Shown piece by piece: positions 35,501 through 46,925 of a DNA stretch of 64,000 nucleotides. Every line of letters begins with the position of its first letter. The first letter of the stretch is position 1. Made by a program: the position numbers and the translations under genes. The stretch is from Rotaria sordida. Taxonomy: Eukaryota > Rotifera > Eurotatoria > Philodinida > Philodinidae. The stretch spans positions 1 through 64,000 of the forward strand of contig CAJNOL010000248.1 in the NCBI GenBank assembly GCA_905250125.1. The letters are read 5' to 3'. The notes under the pieces are model-generated. The model was not told the DNA's origin, searched no databases, and saw nothing but the letters and a program-made list of their open reading frames with translations.

Positions 35501-35600
35501 CTCTGTCTTCACTGTAACCAATATCCAAAGGAGTTCGCAGGCCGACGACGATGAAAATATCGATATCACTCTTACGCAACACTACACAGGCCACACATAG
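32523..35600 (+). CDS. Ubl-Ubl-ankyrin-ADP-ribosyltransferase fusion protein
   Basis: Five exons, all in phase 0: 32523-32564, 32625-32825, 33056-33100, 33165-33365, 34533-35600, giving 518 residues. Residues 1-81 and 82-163 are two ubiquitin-like domains (MFIKTEAGEQISID..., KLTVKTEDGGRITLD..., then TIRDVKKKI, GI.P..QQL, and D.R..S..I as in ubiquitin). Neither ends in a Gly-Gly processing site. Residues about 190-250 hold an ankyrin repeat (NGSTALHVACFRGHREVVKL). The C-terminal half is an R-S-E-type ART: YRG with Arg400, SFLSATT (Ser422/425), and E478-R-E480 followed by VLIFPY. The ExE motif predicts arginine mono-ADP-ribosylation using NAD. No signal peptide, so cytosolic or nuclear. ATG 32523 matches the first residue of ubiquitin, but it follows an acceptor-like TCTGATAG, so a 5' intron or further 5' exons are possible. 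Confidence 0.85.
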
Positions 35601-35742
35601 TGACCAGCAAGATTCGCATAATCACGATCATTATTACAAATAGAATTCCAATCGGAAGCCAAAACATATCTCGAAGTGACTATTCTCAACTATTTATTAT
35701 CATCGTTGTATGAATTCAATTTTGTTTTTCTTTTTGCACAAG

Positions 35743-35748
35743 AATAAA
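35743..35748 (+). terminator. AATAAA polyadenylation signal of Ubl-ART gene
   Basis: Canonical hexamer about 140 bases after the stop codon, same strand. Confidence 0.6.
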
Positions 35749-38299
35749 AGGTTCTAGATTGGTGTATATTCATGTTTTTCCAGTTGAAGTGCAACATATA
35801 TGAATCGAATGCTTGTACTTTGAATCGAATCTATAAATTCGATTTGTTGAGACTGTGAGATCGATGTTTGTAGCATTTTTTTCATCAACGCTCACATCCT
35901 TAAGCTTTTCGAAAACAATTCGTTTTCCTTTTTCATCAGCGAAGAAACTAAGGAGATACTTGCAAAGTTCTTGTTTAAAAGTAGAATATTCTCATTGTGC
36001 TTTTCTCAACACTACTATCTCCATTCTTCGAAAATTGTTGTATTCAATTATATATAATCCTATCGAATGCTATGAACGCTTGTTATATCGGATTCAGATC
36101 ATTAGAATCTTGGCTTGTGTCAAAAGAAATAGAAGACCTCAGTTTCTCAGAACATAAATATGTATTACCTTATGTATATTGCTACCATGGAACTTGATCG
36201 TCTTCTTTTCAACGCTTCCATTTTTCAGAAACAGATTATTCATCAAGTATTATAGCAGGAAGGAAGTCTCTCCTTAGCCGATATGATCACAAAAAAATAC
36301 AAGTGGCGCCGCGTCAATTGCATTCGACAATGATTCGCGTATTAGTAAATCAAGGATTAGAGTAGAAGATGTAATTTGACAGAAATAGTTATCGAAGTCA
36401 GTCGCATCTTACATTTATTTCTCTTTCTTTCTGTTCTCCTTTGATTTTATTTTCGTTATTTTTCTTTCGACGTTTTTTACTTCGTCATTTTAGTGTTTCG
36501 CTATTTGAACACGTATTCATCTGATCCATCTAATTTTTTTTTTTGCAATTTTCGAATATCTACAGGTGAGTAGACATTGAGAATATATGTTTAATGAGTA
36601 ACAACTAAGCTGTCATCCAAAATTTATTTTACTCAATTAGCAACATTAGTTTTTGAAAAAGTGCGTTGTTGAAAAAAATATTAAAGATTAAAATAATTTC
36701 ATCAGATATGTTTCCTTTCACTCTTTTGTTTGAATTTTCTCATTAAATATAGAAAAATGACGTCCAAGTCTAATTCAATATTAAGCTCAATAAAACACAT
36801 ATAATAAAATTATTTTAATATTTGATATTCCACGTTAAATTCAACAAATGATGAAATAAATTTTCTTTAAAAACGCTAAGTTAATAACATTGGTGATTGA
36901 TCGTCAAATTCTAAGGTAATTTTCTTTCAATAAATCTCTATTTAATCAATAGGCTACAGTAAAACCAATGAAGATTTTATAAATAGTCTGATTTTTTAAT
37001 TACTTCAAGTAATTTTGAAATACAACACTGATAAATCATGAGAAAAATAAAATAAATTCATGAAATATTTTATATATTTATAAATATAGTCGAACATGAT
37101 CAATATGAATTTATTTTAATTGTCTATTATATCATTATTTGTCATTTATGGAAATGTTCATTTTGAAGAAAAAATTTTTTCATTAAAAAAATCTTTTCTA
37201 ATCAAGATGAGTATCAATATTTTTATTTATCGTAATTGATTATTTAAAACTAATATCAATATTGATTATCTCAGTGTAAATCAATAACTTTCATTATTTT
37301 TTTTATTTCCAGTAGTTCAAATTTCTCAGTAAAGAAATTGAAATTCGTAGATGTTTCAAATTAGATCTTTTAGATTGTGCATTTATTCAATTGTACATAT
37401 AAATTATCTTTTTATTTCAAAAATGAATTTATGTACAAATACAAAAAAAAATTCGAGTTTTTCAATCAGATCTTCGTAATGAATTGAGAATATCGGCAAC
37501 ATCAGAATATAAAAATGATCAAGATAAAAATCAACATAATGAATAAAATAATACCATCTCGACAGTAAACATCATTGGAAACTTCTGATTCCGTACGAGA
37601 ATTCAAATGTTAAATTGTCACATTTGATCGATTCTCATTTTATTACATAACGCATAATCTAGTAGATTGTTTGTTCTATTTTTTAACTTTTGTTTAATGT
37701 TCTAATGTCGATGTATGAATAGGGTGTGGGCCACAGTGGATAGGCAAGCGACAAAATCGATTTTCGAGACTCACATCCATATCGTAGCTAATATAGAAGC
37801 TACCATAGTGTTGCATTTAATTGCATACTGGATTCTATTTTATAACGAGTATCTGTTAAAAAACAGATACCATAAAGTACGTAAAACGGGTCAATATCAT
37901 TAACGGGACCATATACGGAAGATATACGTTTTAAATTGATGATCTAATTATATTCATTAGTTGTTATACAGTTATACAGTGTTGTATATTTACTATATAT
38001 TACAGGCCATTCGGACTTCTTAAAGTTCTTTAGGCCCAGTATAGTGAAAAATAGGTATTAGCCAGTAATACAACTCGTTTCCCAGATTTTTCTGGAGCTT
38101 CAATTCAAGTTATAGTTTGTTATTCGGTAGAGCATATGATCATCTATCTTCAGTGGATGCGCAAAGATGCACGTTTAAATCCTTGTTGAGATAGAGTGTT
38201 TCAAACATAAGAGTCGATGTGGATTTTTAGCACAATGTCGTGATCCCTCTCAGGTTCATCTGAAAAGTCAACTTTCGAATTTCGACTTGTAACTTTACG
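35749..38299. other. Intergenic, AT-rich
   Basis: No supported gene. Open frames at 35855-36197 and 37715-37903 lack any domain signature and lie in strongly AT-biased DNA. Confidence 0.5.
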
Positions 38300-38500
38300 C
38301 AGAGAAAGATCTCAATGAGACTAGTTTATTCTGAAAGTTTGAAATCTCTTGGTTCTCCTATCCTTAAATATGAACATTTAACATTTTGTGCTATAAGTGA
38401 TGTGAAAAAGACTATTTTTTTCCTATATTCGTATCTCGGAATAGAAGGAACCCAAAAATCCGAAACTTTCAGAATAAGCTAGTCCCATTAAGACATTTTT
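38300..38500. mobile_element. MITE, copy A
   Basis: Inverted termini: AATGAGACTAGTTTATTCTG on the left matches, in reverse complement, the block around 38470-38495. A related copy is at 47640-47832 in the acyl-CoA synthetase intron. Non-coding, about 200 bp. Confidence 0.7.
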
Positions 38501-38657
38501 TTTTTAGATATATTTGCAAACTTTTGTTATGTCAAATGCGAAAACAACATAAAATTGGTTGTGAAAGTCTTTTTCTCGATTGATGGTAGTAGAACAAATT
38601 TGTAATGTTTCACAGTAATCATACTAAATATAAAACTGCCATGGTACGATTACAATG

Positions 38658-40899
38658 TTAAAGCCATAAATTAAACCAATCATCCTGATATTCAACTCCA
38701 AATGAGTCCTCTGTCAACAAATGAGTATTATCAATTAACCATTGTCGGAGATTTGTCTTTGCTTCATTCGATGGTGAACCAGCGACACTTAACGAAGGTA
38801 ATTCTTCACTGTTCCAAGATTTTAGCAACGTTAGCGGGATCCAATCAATCAGTATTGCTGAATCTTTAGGAACAAGAACGAGATGATTAAGACTTTTAAA
38901 CACTTTGACAATACGCTGTAATGAATCTGGTTCAATACCAGCCCATTCACAGATGTCCAGACGAATGATTTGTCGCTCAAATAGATCACAAATAGATTTG
39001 TTATCAAGTTGATGTATGAGACAATCGTGGTCAATACATAAATGGTTGAGGTTTGGTGACGCATTGATCAAGGTGAGTAGTTCAAATATTCCATAGACTT
39101 GCAATCTCTTGAGATATGGTAACCGGAGGACACTTTTTTCTGTGTCAGGCATCCTAGAAACTATGGAAAGAATGATTAGTTTGTAAATAAACTGAAGAAC
39201 TTTTATTTTTCATTTTCGAAAACTCTACAATGTGTCATTCTTTTTGTTTTTGATCATTGTGAAGAATAGAGATAGAATATGGTCAATGGAAAAGCAGACT
39301 ATTAGAAAAGATTTGAAAGAAATAAGAACCTTGTTAGAAGATTGAATGAATTGGATGTTATAAATTTGAATTTCATTTATTTACGATGATTTTTATTTGA
39401 CTTTTTTTTTGCAAAAAAATCATACCTTTTTCCTAGTCTTAAATAACAAGTCATTATCAATCATTTGATTTTATAAAAATTATTTTGCTGTAGTTCAAAT
39501 TAGCTCAGACTTTTCGCTTCTGCTGAAAATATAGAAGAAATAAACATAATTCTGATTTTGAACTACTAGTCTTATCTTTATTACCGTTTGTCAAAGAATA
39601 CGAAATATGCTTTTGATATGTGTCCTTCAACTATATGCTACCGATTTTACCTAATTATATTTATTTAAACAAATACATACGAATTTCTGATGTGTTTTGA
39701 ACATCAATCTCCAATGTGCGAATTCGATGAAAGTGTTGCAATATCAAAAATATTTCAGTAAGTGATGTTACATTGTAAATAGATAGATCTTTCACTTGCT
39801 GCATATATTGCCATCCTGGTGGCATTTGTTTACCAACGACTGCTGTTAGATTGATTGAACGTAAGTTACAAGGAATAGTGTAAAATAGAATACGTTGTTC
39901 TGCTTCATCCAATAAATATTTCATTGAGGAATCAGTTGTCCACGATTTAATCAATCGATCTATATCATTTTCTTGTTCAGACCAGTAGTATCGAATAAAT
40001 AAATGAAGTTGTTGAATTGTAGAAGGGAAAACAATGGTAGTATGGTCATTATTGATTAAACGTTTGTCTTTTGTGCAAATATTGAGTGTCAACTTCTGCA
40101 AAGAAGGCATCAAACAAAGCATATCAGTAAGTTCATCGATTGTCCAGAAGAGATCGATTGAATGTAACTCAAAATCAGTGAGATAAACAAGAGACAATAC
40201 ATTAAGAAACTCATGTCTAGAAGCTGAACTTTCTGATATCTCGTTGAGATGCACACTTAAACGAGTCACATTTGGTACCAATTTGAAAAGATAAGATAAC
40301 ATTTGACGCTGTTTCAAGTTGATTGTTAGTTCTTTAATGTTCGGATAAGAAGTATCGTCATGCGGATAAGATAATTTCAAGTTAATAGAGTCCTGATCGA
40401 ATGATATCGATACAAGTCTATTGTTATTGGCAGCTAAAGTTTTGTTAAGTAATGTTTCTTGTGCATTACCTTTGAGGAGTTGAATGTCAAGTTTGACAAG
40501 CCTCGAAAGATTTCGAAGATTATTAAGGAATAGCATAAGCTTTTCGCATGTGAACCATTTGAGCACCAAACGTTGCAGATATGGAAATGTATAGGATATT
40601 GGCAAACCAAAAAGAATAACGAAAGCTTTAGATGGCATCATTGTCTGCCAATTACCATTTAGTTGAAGAGATTGAGAAGAACAACCGATCTGAGGCAAGA
40701 CTTGTGAGACGACATAATTAAATCTCTGATAGCTATAACCCGTTAAATGCAAATAACGATAATAATCTGTTATTGTTCTAGTGAGACGTGTATTCAAATT
40801 GGAAAAAGAATAGATAACATCGGTTCTACGAAGATATCGACAGACGTATAATATTATTTCGTCTGGTAACATCTCGAAAGTCATCAAATAGACATTCAT
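38658..40899 (-). CDS. F-box protein with leucine-rich-repeat-like C-terminus
   Basis: Two exons: 40899-39681 and 39160-38658. The 520-nt intron (GTATGT...CATAG) joins in frame, giving 573 residues. Residues about 6-45 form an F-box (FEMLPDEIILYVCRYL, then SFSNLNTRL), which in known proteins binds Skp1 of an SCF ubiquitin ligase. The rest is a series of irregular leucine-rich units (PYLQRLVLKWF, PNIKELTINL, PSLQKLTLNI, RSINLTAVVG, RIRTLEIDV, PYLKRLQVYG, PNLNHLCID), the usual substrate-recognition layout. No signal peptide or membrane segment. The start could also be the Met at position 6. The substrate is unknown. Such F-box genes are often multi-copy in rotifers, which is an inference from general knowledge. 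Confidence 0.85.
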
Positions 40900-41819
40900 C
40901 TAGAATAATCATTAATCATGTAAATTTTGTCGTATGATGTGATGAGTACCCATGTAAAAATATTTAGCTTAAGAATGAGCTTGACAATCGATTATAATGG
41001 TACTATTATAATCTAATTCTTAATCCAAATTTGTTTTACATGGGTATGATTCGAAACGATTCAACTAACCGTAAGTATATATAGCACAGCTTATGTGCGA
41101 GAAAAAAACAATTCTTTTTTTCTTTGCGTTATTTTTACTGTTTTGTACACTCATCGACTAGTTTATCGATATAAACTGTATAGCAGGAAGACGATAGTGT
41201 TGAGATTGGATAAAACAGTCTCTTATTTGAGTTCTATCTAACCTATTAATAATTTCTTGTAGTTGTCGCTTCACATCAATGATGGAGAGAACAAGATTAG
41301 AAGGCTTGATCGAATTATGCACATTTTGAATCGAAAAAAAGAAAATCTACTGAACATAAATAAAATAAGAATGGTGTATAGAACAATAAGAAGAAATGTG
41401 ATCTATAACGAGGAAAAATAGCTTTAGATGTTGAAATAAAATCTCTGTAGATGTTGAGCACAATTTGATGATGAAAAATTAAAGTTTAACAAATTTAGTA
41501 ATCGAATAGTTGGATAGAGTAATCATCTTTTTTTTTATTTCTGTTATCAGAAAAAAAGGACATGAAGAAAAACAGAGGCTAATATAAAGAAATTTAATGA
41601 ATCGACAGCATTGATGATTCATTTCGTCAATTCATTAATAGATTACGCATAGATTGTATTCGAGAGTAATTATATATATATAATGTTGAATGTAACATTG
41701 AATCATTAATGTATTATTTGTCGATATTATAGAAATCAAATAACATGTTATTCTTTGATTATCTTTTCGATAAGATTTTCTATTTTTACATTCAACACAA
41801 GTGTAATTGTTCAACTTAC
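40900..41819. other. Intergenic, between F-box gene and TRAF pseudogene
   Basis: AT-rich. I looked here for the missing rest of the MATH domain of the neighbouring TRAF remnant and did not find it. Confidence 0.5.
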
Positions 41820-42870
41820 TCATTTTCTCTCGAAAGTTTGTAATTTTCCAAACCAATGTTCCATCATATGAAACATATTGTGAATTATTGGCTTTTTCTG
41901 GCAATGATGATGAATCTTGATTATGTTTTGCTCCTTCCAATAAAGTATTTGATTCTTCAATGGATAATTTAATTATCAATAATTCTTCTGTCAATGTTGA
42001 AAATGTACTTGGCATTTGAAGTGATTCATTGTTGAGACGTTGTTCATCATTAGTCAATGTTTTGATGCCACCTACCAAGATATTGAGCATTTCATAAAGT
42101 TCTTTTAATTAAGCTGTAGCAGGATTATAAACTCCTGCAGTTGTTGTTCGAGGAAGGTCAGTATCCATTTGTCTATTGTTTAATTGCAATCACATTTGAC
42201 GAACAACATTGAGTAGGGCATGTTGATGTTGTTTAGTCAAAAAAGGATCTTCCATTTTGGCACGGATAACCTAGAGAACATGACTTTTCCGATATCAATT
42301 TCATCTAGAAAATATTTATACTCATTCATTACAACCAAAATCTTTCAATAAACAGTCAACAATCAGTTGTTGACATTTGGAGACCTTATGTTCATTGAAT
42401 TTGTCAACTGAATTGAACTGTTCACCACAATCTTCACATTTGACATTTGAATGTGATTGATCAAGATGTTTCTTTGAAAGAAAAAGGAAAGAAGGTTCCG
42501 AAATAAAATAAATATAAAATAAATTACTTGATAATTATTTAAGACATCAGTCCATTGACAAAAAGAACAATTAATAGGTAGTGATTTCATATCATTTTTG
42601 AAGCCTCGATCAAGTCGTACCTACCTACACAAAAGAAATATTATTTTCTCCTTAATTATGAAAAGATGTCTTGCATCGCTTGGTAATGTTTCTGTTGAAC
42701 ATTGTTGACATTTAATTATCTCTCTTAAAAAAGAAAAATGAAGAATAATACTTCAAATTGATAATGAAATATACTCTTGTTCAATATTTAAATATGTTTG
42801 ACATAGGCGATGACCACATTCAGTCAGTTGTACAGGATCCCCGTCGTATCAATGAACACGCAGGACAAAT
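41820..42870 (-). pseudogene. TRAF-type RING/zinc-finger/MATH gene, decayed
   Basis: In order on the minus strand: a RING-like segment (YICPAC then, in another frame, DPVQLTECGHRLCQTYLN, about 42870-42785), a Cys-rich segment (IIKCQQCSTETLP), TRAF-type zinc fingers (CSFCQWTDVLNNY; KHLDQSHSNVKCEDCGEQFN), a linker, and the start of a MATH domain (DGTLVWKITNFREKM) ending at a donor at 41820. Defects: one extra G near 42839-42842 shifts frame within the RING, a RING cysteine is replaced by Tyr (CQTY), and in-frame stops lie at 42190-42192 (TGA) and 42109-42111 (TAA). The remaining MATH exons are absent downstream. Functional TRAF proteins are signalling adaptors or E3 ligases. This copy cannot encode one. 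Confidence 0.75.
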
Positions 42871-43174
42871 ATATTTTGTATCAAAAATATATTTATTTTT
42901 TGCATGAAAGTCTAACATTGTTTGAAATTTTTTTGTTGAATAACCTATAAATAGAAGAAAATTTTCATTAATGTCAGAACAAACTAACAAACATATTACT
43001 TTTCAAACAAAATGAACCAATAAAATGAATTTTTTTAAAATCAAAACATATAATAAATAATTTATCTAAAATTCACACATTAGTATTAAAATAAGGTAAG
43101 GATTTCAAATTTTTAAAGTAGAAAATAATGAAGAGTTCGAAATAGATTCATTTACTACTTTTAGATCAAACGTT

Positions 43175-43312
43175 GAATTCATTGCCATACTGACATTGAA
43201 AACATGATTGATATATTCGATGACCACAACTAGCTAGCTGAATTGGATCTTTTAATATCAAATGAAGACGCCATACAACTAAACTTTATATAGAGGACAT
43301 AGTTATTTTTTT
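43175..43312 (-). pseudogene. Second RING-finger remnant (TRAF-like)
   Basis: The reverse strand reads KDPIQLASCGHRIYQSCFQCQYGNE, the second half of a RING similar to the one at about 42800. The preceding half (CPLYK) is interrupted by stops. It is probably the degraded RING exon of a tandem TRAF copy or a duplicated exon. Confidence 0.5.
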
Positions 43313-46300
43313 TGCGTCATTACTAAATATTGTCATGAATCTGAAAGAAAAAAAGTTATTCACCAAGAGTAAAAACGTAAAATTCTAGATGGATGTAGAG
43401 CAGGCTATTTCGTATATAATATAGTTTAGAAAAAAAATTATGATTATGAATGATGAATAATTGAAATACTGCTCTATAATGATTTCAAATGCTTATTCTA
43501 GTATTTATTTCGAAAATAATGAACACATTCAAGTGTATATATATATAATTTATAGTACAGTATGACATGAATGAAAAACCTCTCAAATAAGAGAGCAACA
43601 ATTTGTAATATTTTTCACAAGAAATAAAGATTTTATCATAACAATATTTATTTAATAAAATGATTTGAAATCAAACCGTAGCATTATTAATAAAACTTAC
43701 TGAATAATATTAAAATTACTTTCCAAATTAATTTAAAAAGAAGCAATGGTTGAAACAAAAATAAAACTCAATTGATAATATGTAAAGTTGATTTCACAAT
43801 CGAAGAACTTTATATATATATATATATGTAATGAGCTTAAAATTCTGCACTTGGTGGACTTTAACGGACAAAATGACGTCAAAACTTGACTCATAATTAT
43901 AAAAAATCTTTCTCATTTTGAAATGATGAACTAATTATTTGGACAATAAATTGAAATAATCGAGAGAAAGAAAAAGAAAAAGAAAGCATGGTATTATAGA
44001 TATTTACTTAGCACTAAATGAGTCATAAAAGATTGAGTAGAATTTTCCATAAGACTTTCGTAATGCATTCTGTTCAGGAAATCTATTAGAAAAAAAAGTT
44101 TAATTGAATTTGTGAAACTATCACCATTTGTATCCATAGGACTTCTATTTATTAACAGCAAATGCTCAAACTAATTGATATGAAATTCATAGGAGTTATT
44201 TTTGTGAATTATATATTTGATGAGAAAGAAAAATCAAATATTGATTAAATTAATTGATAAACATCGATATTGAACAAAAAATTAGTTTCACTAATAAATT
44301 ACTTGTGACACATAGTTTACTTACTTAGATACGAAATTATTTATCAATTCACTATTATAAACTATTTATACTTGATTTAAGTTTTAAAGTAAATAAATGA
44401 ACAATAATGACTTAGTATTATTTAGCGAATAAAAGTGTCATAATCATATTGACTCATTCGTGTTACTTACAAATTTCCAACTGAAAGTAGAGTCATTTAT
44501 TTTTATTTAAAAACAATCAAGGACAAATAAATAAAGAGATCTTTGTACTATCCGTTATTATAATAATGATTCATTTTACATAACTCACATGATGACAATT
44601 CAACTGTAAAAAGAAAATATACTCTAGGAAGAATATATGATTTTCATATCAATAAAATCAAGAAAAAGGTTTTCTCAATAATATTACGCAATACATTTTT
44701 TAAGTTAATTTTTCGAATAACATAAAGAAAAAAAAACTATTCAAATTCCTTCGTGCTTTTTCTTTCGATTTAGATTCTTCAAATCTAATTGATGAGGGTT
44801 TGAGAGAGAAAAAAATAAATATTAATGATAAAAGAATAAAACGTGTTTTTTTTTGTCATAATTGTTTACCAATTTTTACTTTTGACTAACTTTAAGGTCA
44901 GAATAATTAAATAGAATACTAATGAATATTGATTTAATGAATTACTGTTTTACCATAGAACTATGATTTATCAAATGAAATGAAATTTTAGTTTTATTTT
45001 TGTGTAACTGAAATTAATATGAAAATTTTAACCATCATTGCATCATAAATGATTGATAAACAGCTCACGTTGTTAATTTTTCATCAAAACTGTCAGTTAC
45101 CGGCAATTCATAGGAAAATCGCCGGTTTGAAGCGGTTTCTGTTTGTTTATCGATTTTTTTATAATTCTCCTTCTAAATTAATATTTTTAAGGTACATTCT
45201 TACTTTAAACACACTTCACATTGATTGGTGTAAATTACACACGCACATCACAGCATGCGGGTGAGGGCGCTGTGATAAGTGTGTTTAAAGTAAAAATCTT
45301 GCCATGGAAAAAAACAATAACATCATACGTATAAAAGACAAACAATTAATTGAATATATTCATTTATATATTCATAAGTAATTCGAAAATTGAACAAAAT
45401 TTTTGCTTTTTTTGCCATAGTTATATAGAGCTCGTCAAGTTATCTTTAAAAAGGCTGTTTTTAATATATTCAGACGATATTTTTCTAGCAAAACTTAGAA
45501 AAATTAGAATAAAATTCAAATATATCAAAAACATAAATTTTCAATGATTCCAACATGTATTCGAAATGATATTTTGATTTAACTCATCATATAGTGATGA
45601 AAAAATGATTCATGATTTTTGATAAGTATTGTTCTATTGTTGAGAAAATTTATTTTTCCGATATGATAACAAAACATTATAAATAGAAATTCGTATTTTG
45701 AGATTTTGACTATTAGAACTTCGTTTCTGAAAGAAATGAATATTATATTCAGAATTAGAGCAAAAATCAAGAACGGATTAAGATAAATTCGAGTATAGAA
45801 ACGATAGTTTTTTGAGTATGATACAAAAAAAGCAGCTAATTATATTTTTAGCATTTATTTTGAATGAAAATTTCGTTTTATGAGTCTTTGCTTATTGAGT
45901 TGTTGATGTTTTTCTAGTCTATTTAAAACAAATAAATATAACACAAATGATTGAAGAATACATTACAGATAATTAAGAGCTCTTATCATTCGATAAAGGA
46001 AGTTATGTCTCTGTCTTCTTATGGTATTCAATCAAATTCTTCAAGCTGAACATGATTAAATTGGTTTTTTTTTGATTTAACGTTGATACGAAGTCAAAAA
46101 GATCTAGTGTTTATACTTGTTTTTTCGATCAAAAGAATCAGTTTAATAAAGAAAATCGAATTTCAGTTCTTGCTTCCTTGTACAAATCTTAAAAAAAAAG
46201 AGTTTTGTATATCAGCTTGGCTTGAGCAATTAATTCTTGATCTATTTTGTTGAATCTCTTTGAAGACGTCTGCAAAAGAATTTGACGGTAGAAACTACAC

Positions 46301-46925
46301 ATTCTATGTCGAGGAACCATCAATTAATACTGATATCGAATTAAAGAATACAAGCATGAAGGCATTATGTTGATTGATTTCGAATGCTATCTTGGTCCAT
46401 TTATTCATTTTTTCGATGCCGAGACTCAGCGAAATATGTGTCGATGACTCAATGGTCTGGTCAAATGGGCTATTGCTGATGTCAGAAAGTTTTGCATGAA
46501 TGTAGGATGAGGTGACGGATGGCGCATAGCAAGTGGAAAATTTCACATTGCAGACGATAGATGATGTGAAATGATATCAGTCTATTTTGATACTGAGCTG
46601 AGGTGTTTGTATTATCAGTTTCATTTGGTGAGACATACTATTTGATTATCTATACTTTCGTTTTCATTCGTAATTCATTTTTCGTTTAAAGAAGACACCT
46701 TGATTTTACCTATAGCTATGATTTATCTTTCAGTTATTTTTGTGGCTTGTGCCCTCTACCAATCCAATACTATGTGACGAGTTTAGAAAGAAAAAAGCTC
46801 ATGATAACATTTAAATTTCTATTATAAACAAAAAAAAGATCATTATAATATTGTACAAAAGAAGAATCTAAAAAGTTCAAACTAAAGTGATATTTGCAAG
46901 ATAAAATTGAATTTGTACAATAATT
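43313..46925. other. Intergenic, strongly AT-rich
   Basis: No supported gene over about 3.6 kb. TA-dinucleotide runs occur near 43540 and 43812, and a GT/AC hairpin at 45199-45293 is listed separately. The minus-strand frame 46304-46546 (80 codons) has no recognisable domain. Confidence 0.5.
45199..45293. repeat. Hairpin with AAACACACTT arms, 95 bp
   Basis: The arm TTACTTTAAACACACTTCACA is mirrored by TGTGATAAGTGTGTTTAAAGTAA, with an inner stem CACAGC...GCTGTG around a GC-rich loop GGGTGAGGGCG. The GC-rich core stands out from the AT-rich surroundings. Confidence 0.65.

Noticed and set aside
39661..39680. Extension of F-box exon 1 to its in-frame stop
   Set aside because: A GTATGT donor at 39680 joins in frame to an exon that continues the leucine-rich pattern, so the spliced model is preferred.
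46304..46546. 80-codon minus-strand open frame downstream of ACSL
   Set aside because: No domain or splice connection to the ACSL gene, which already ends with a normal stop at 46926.
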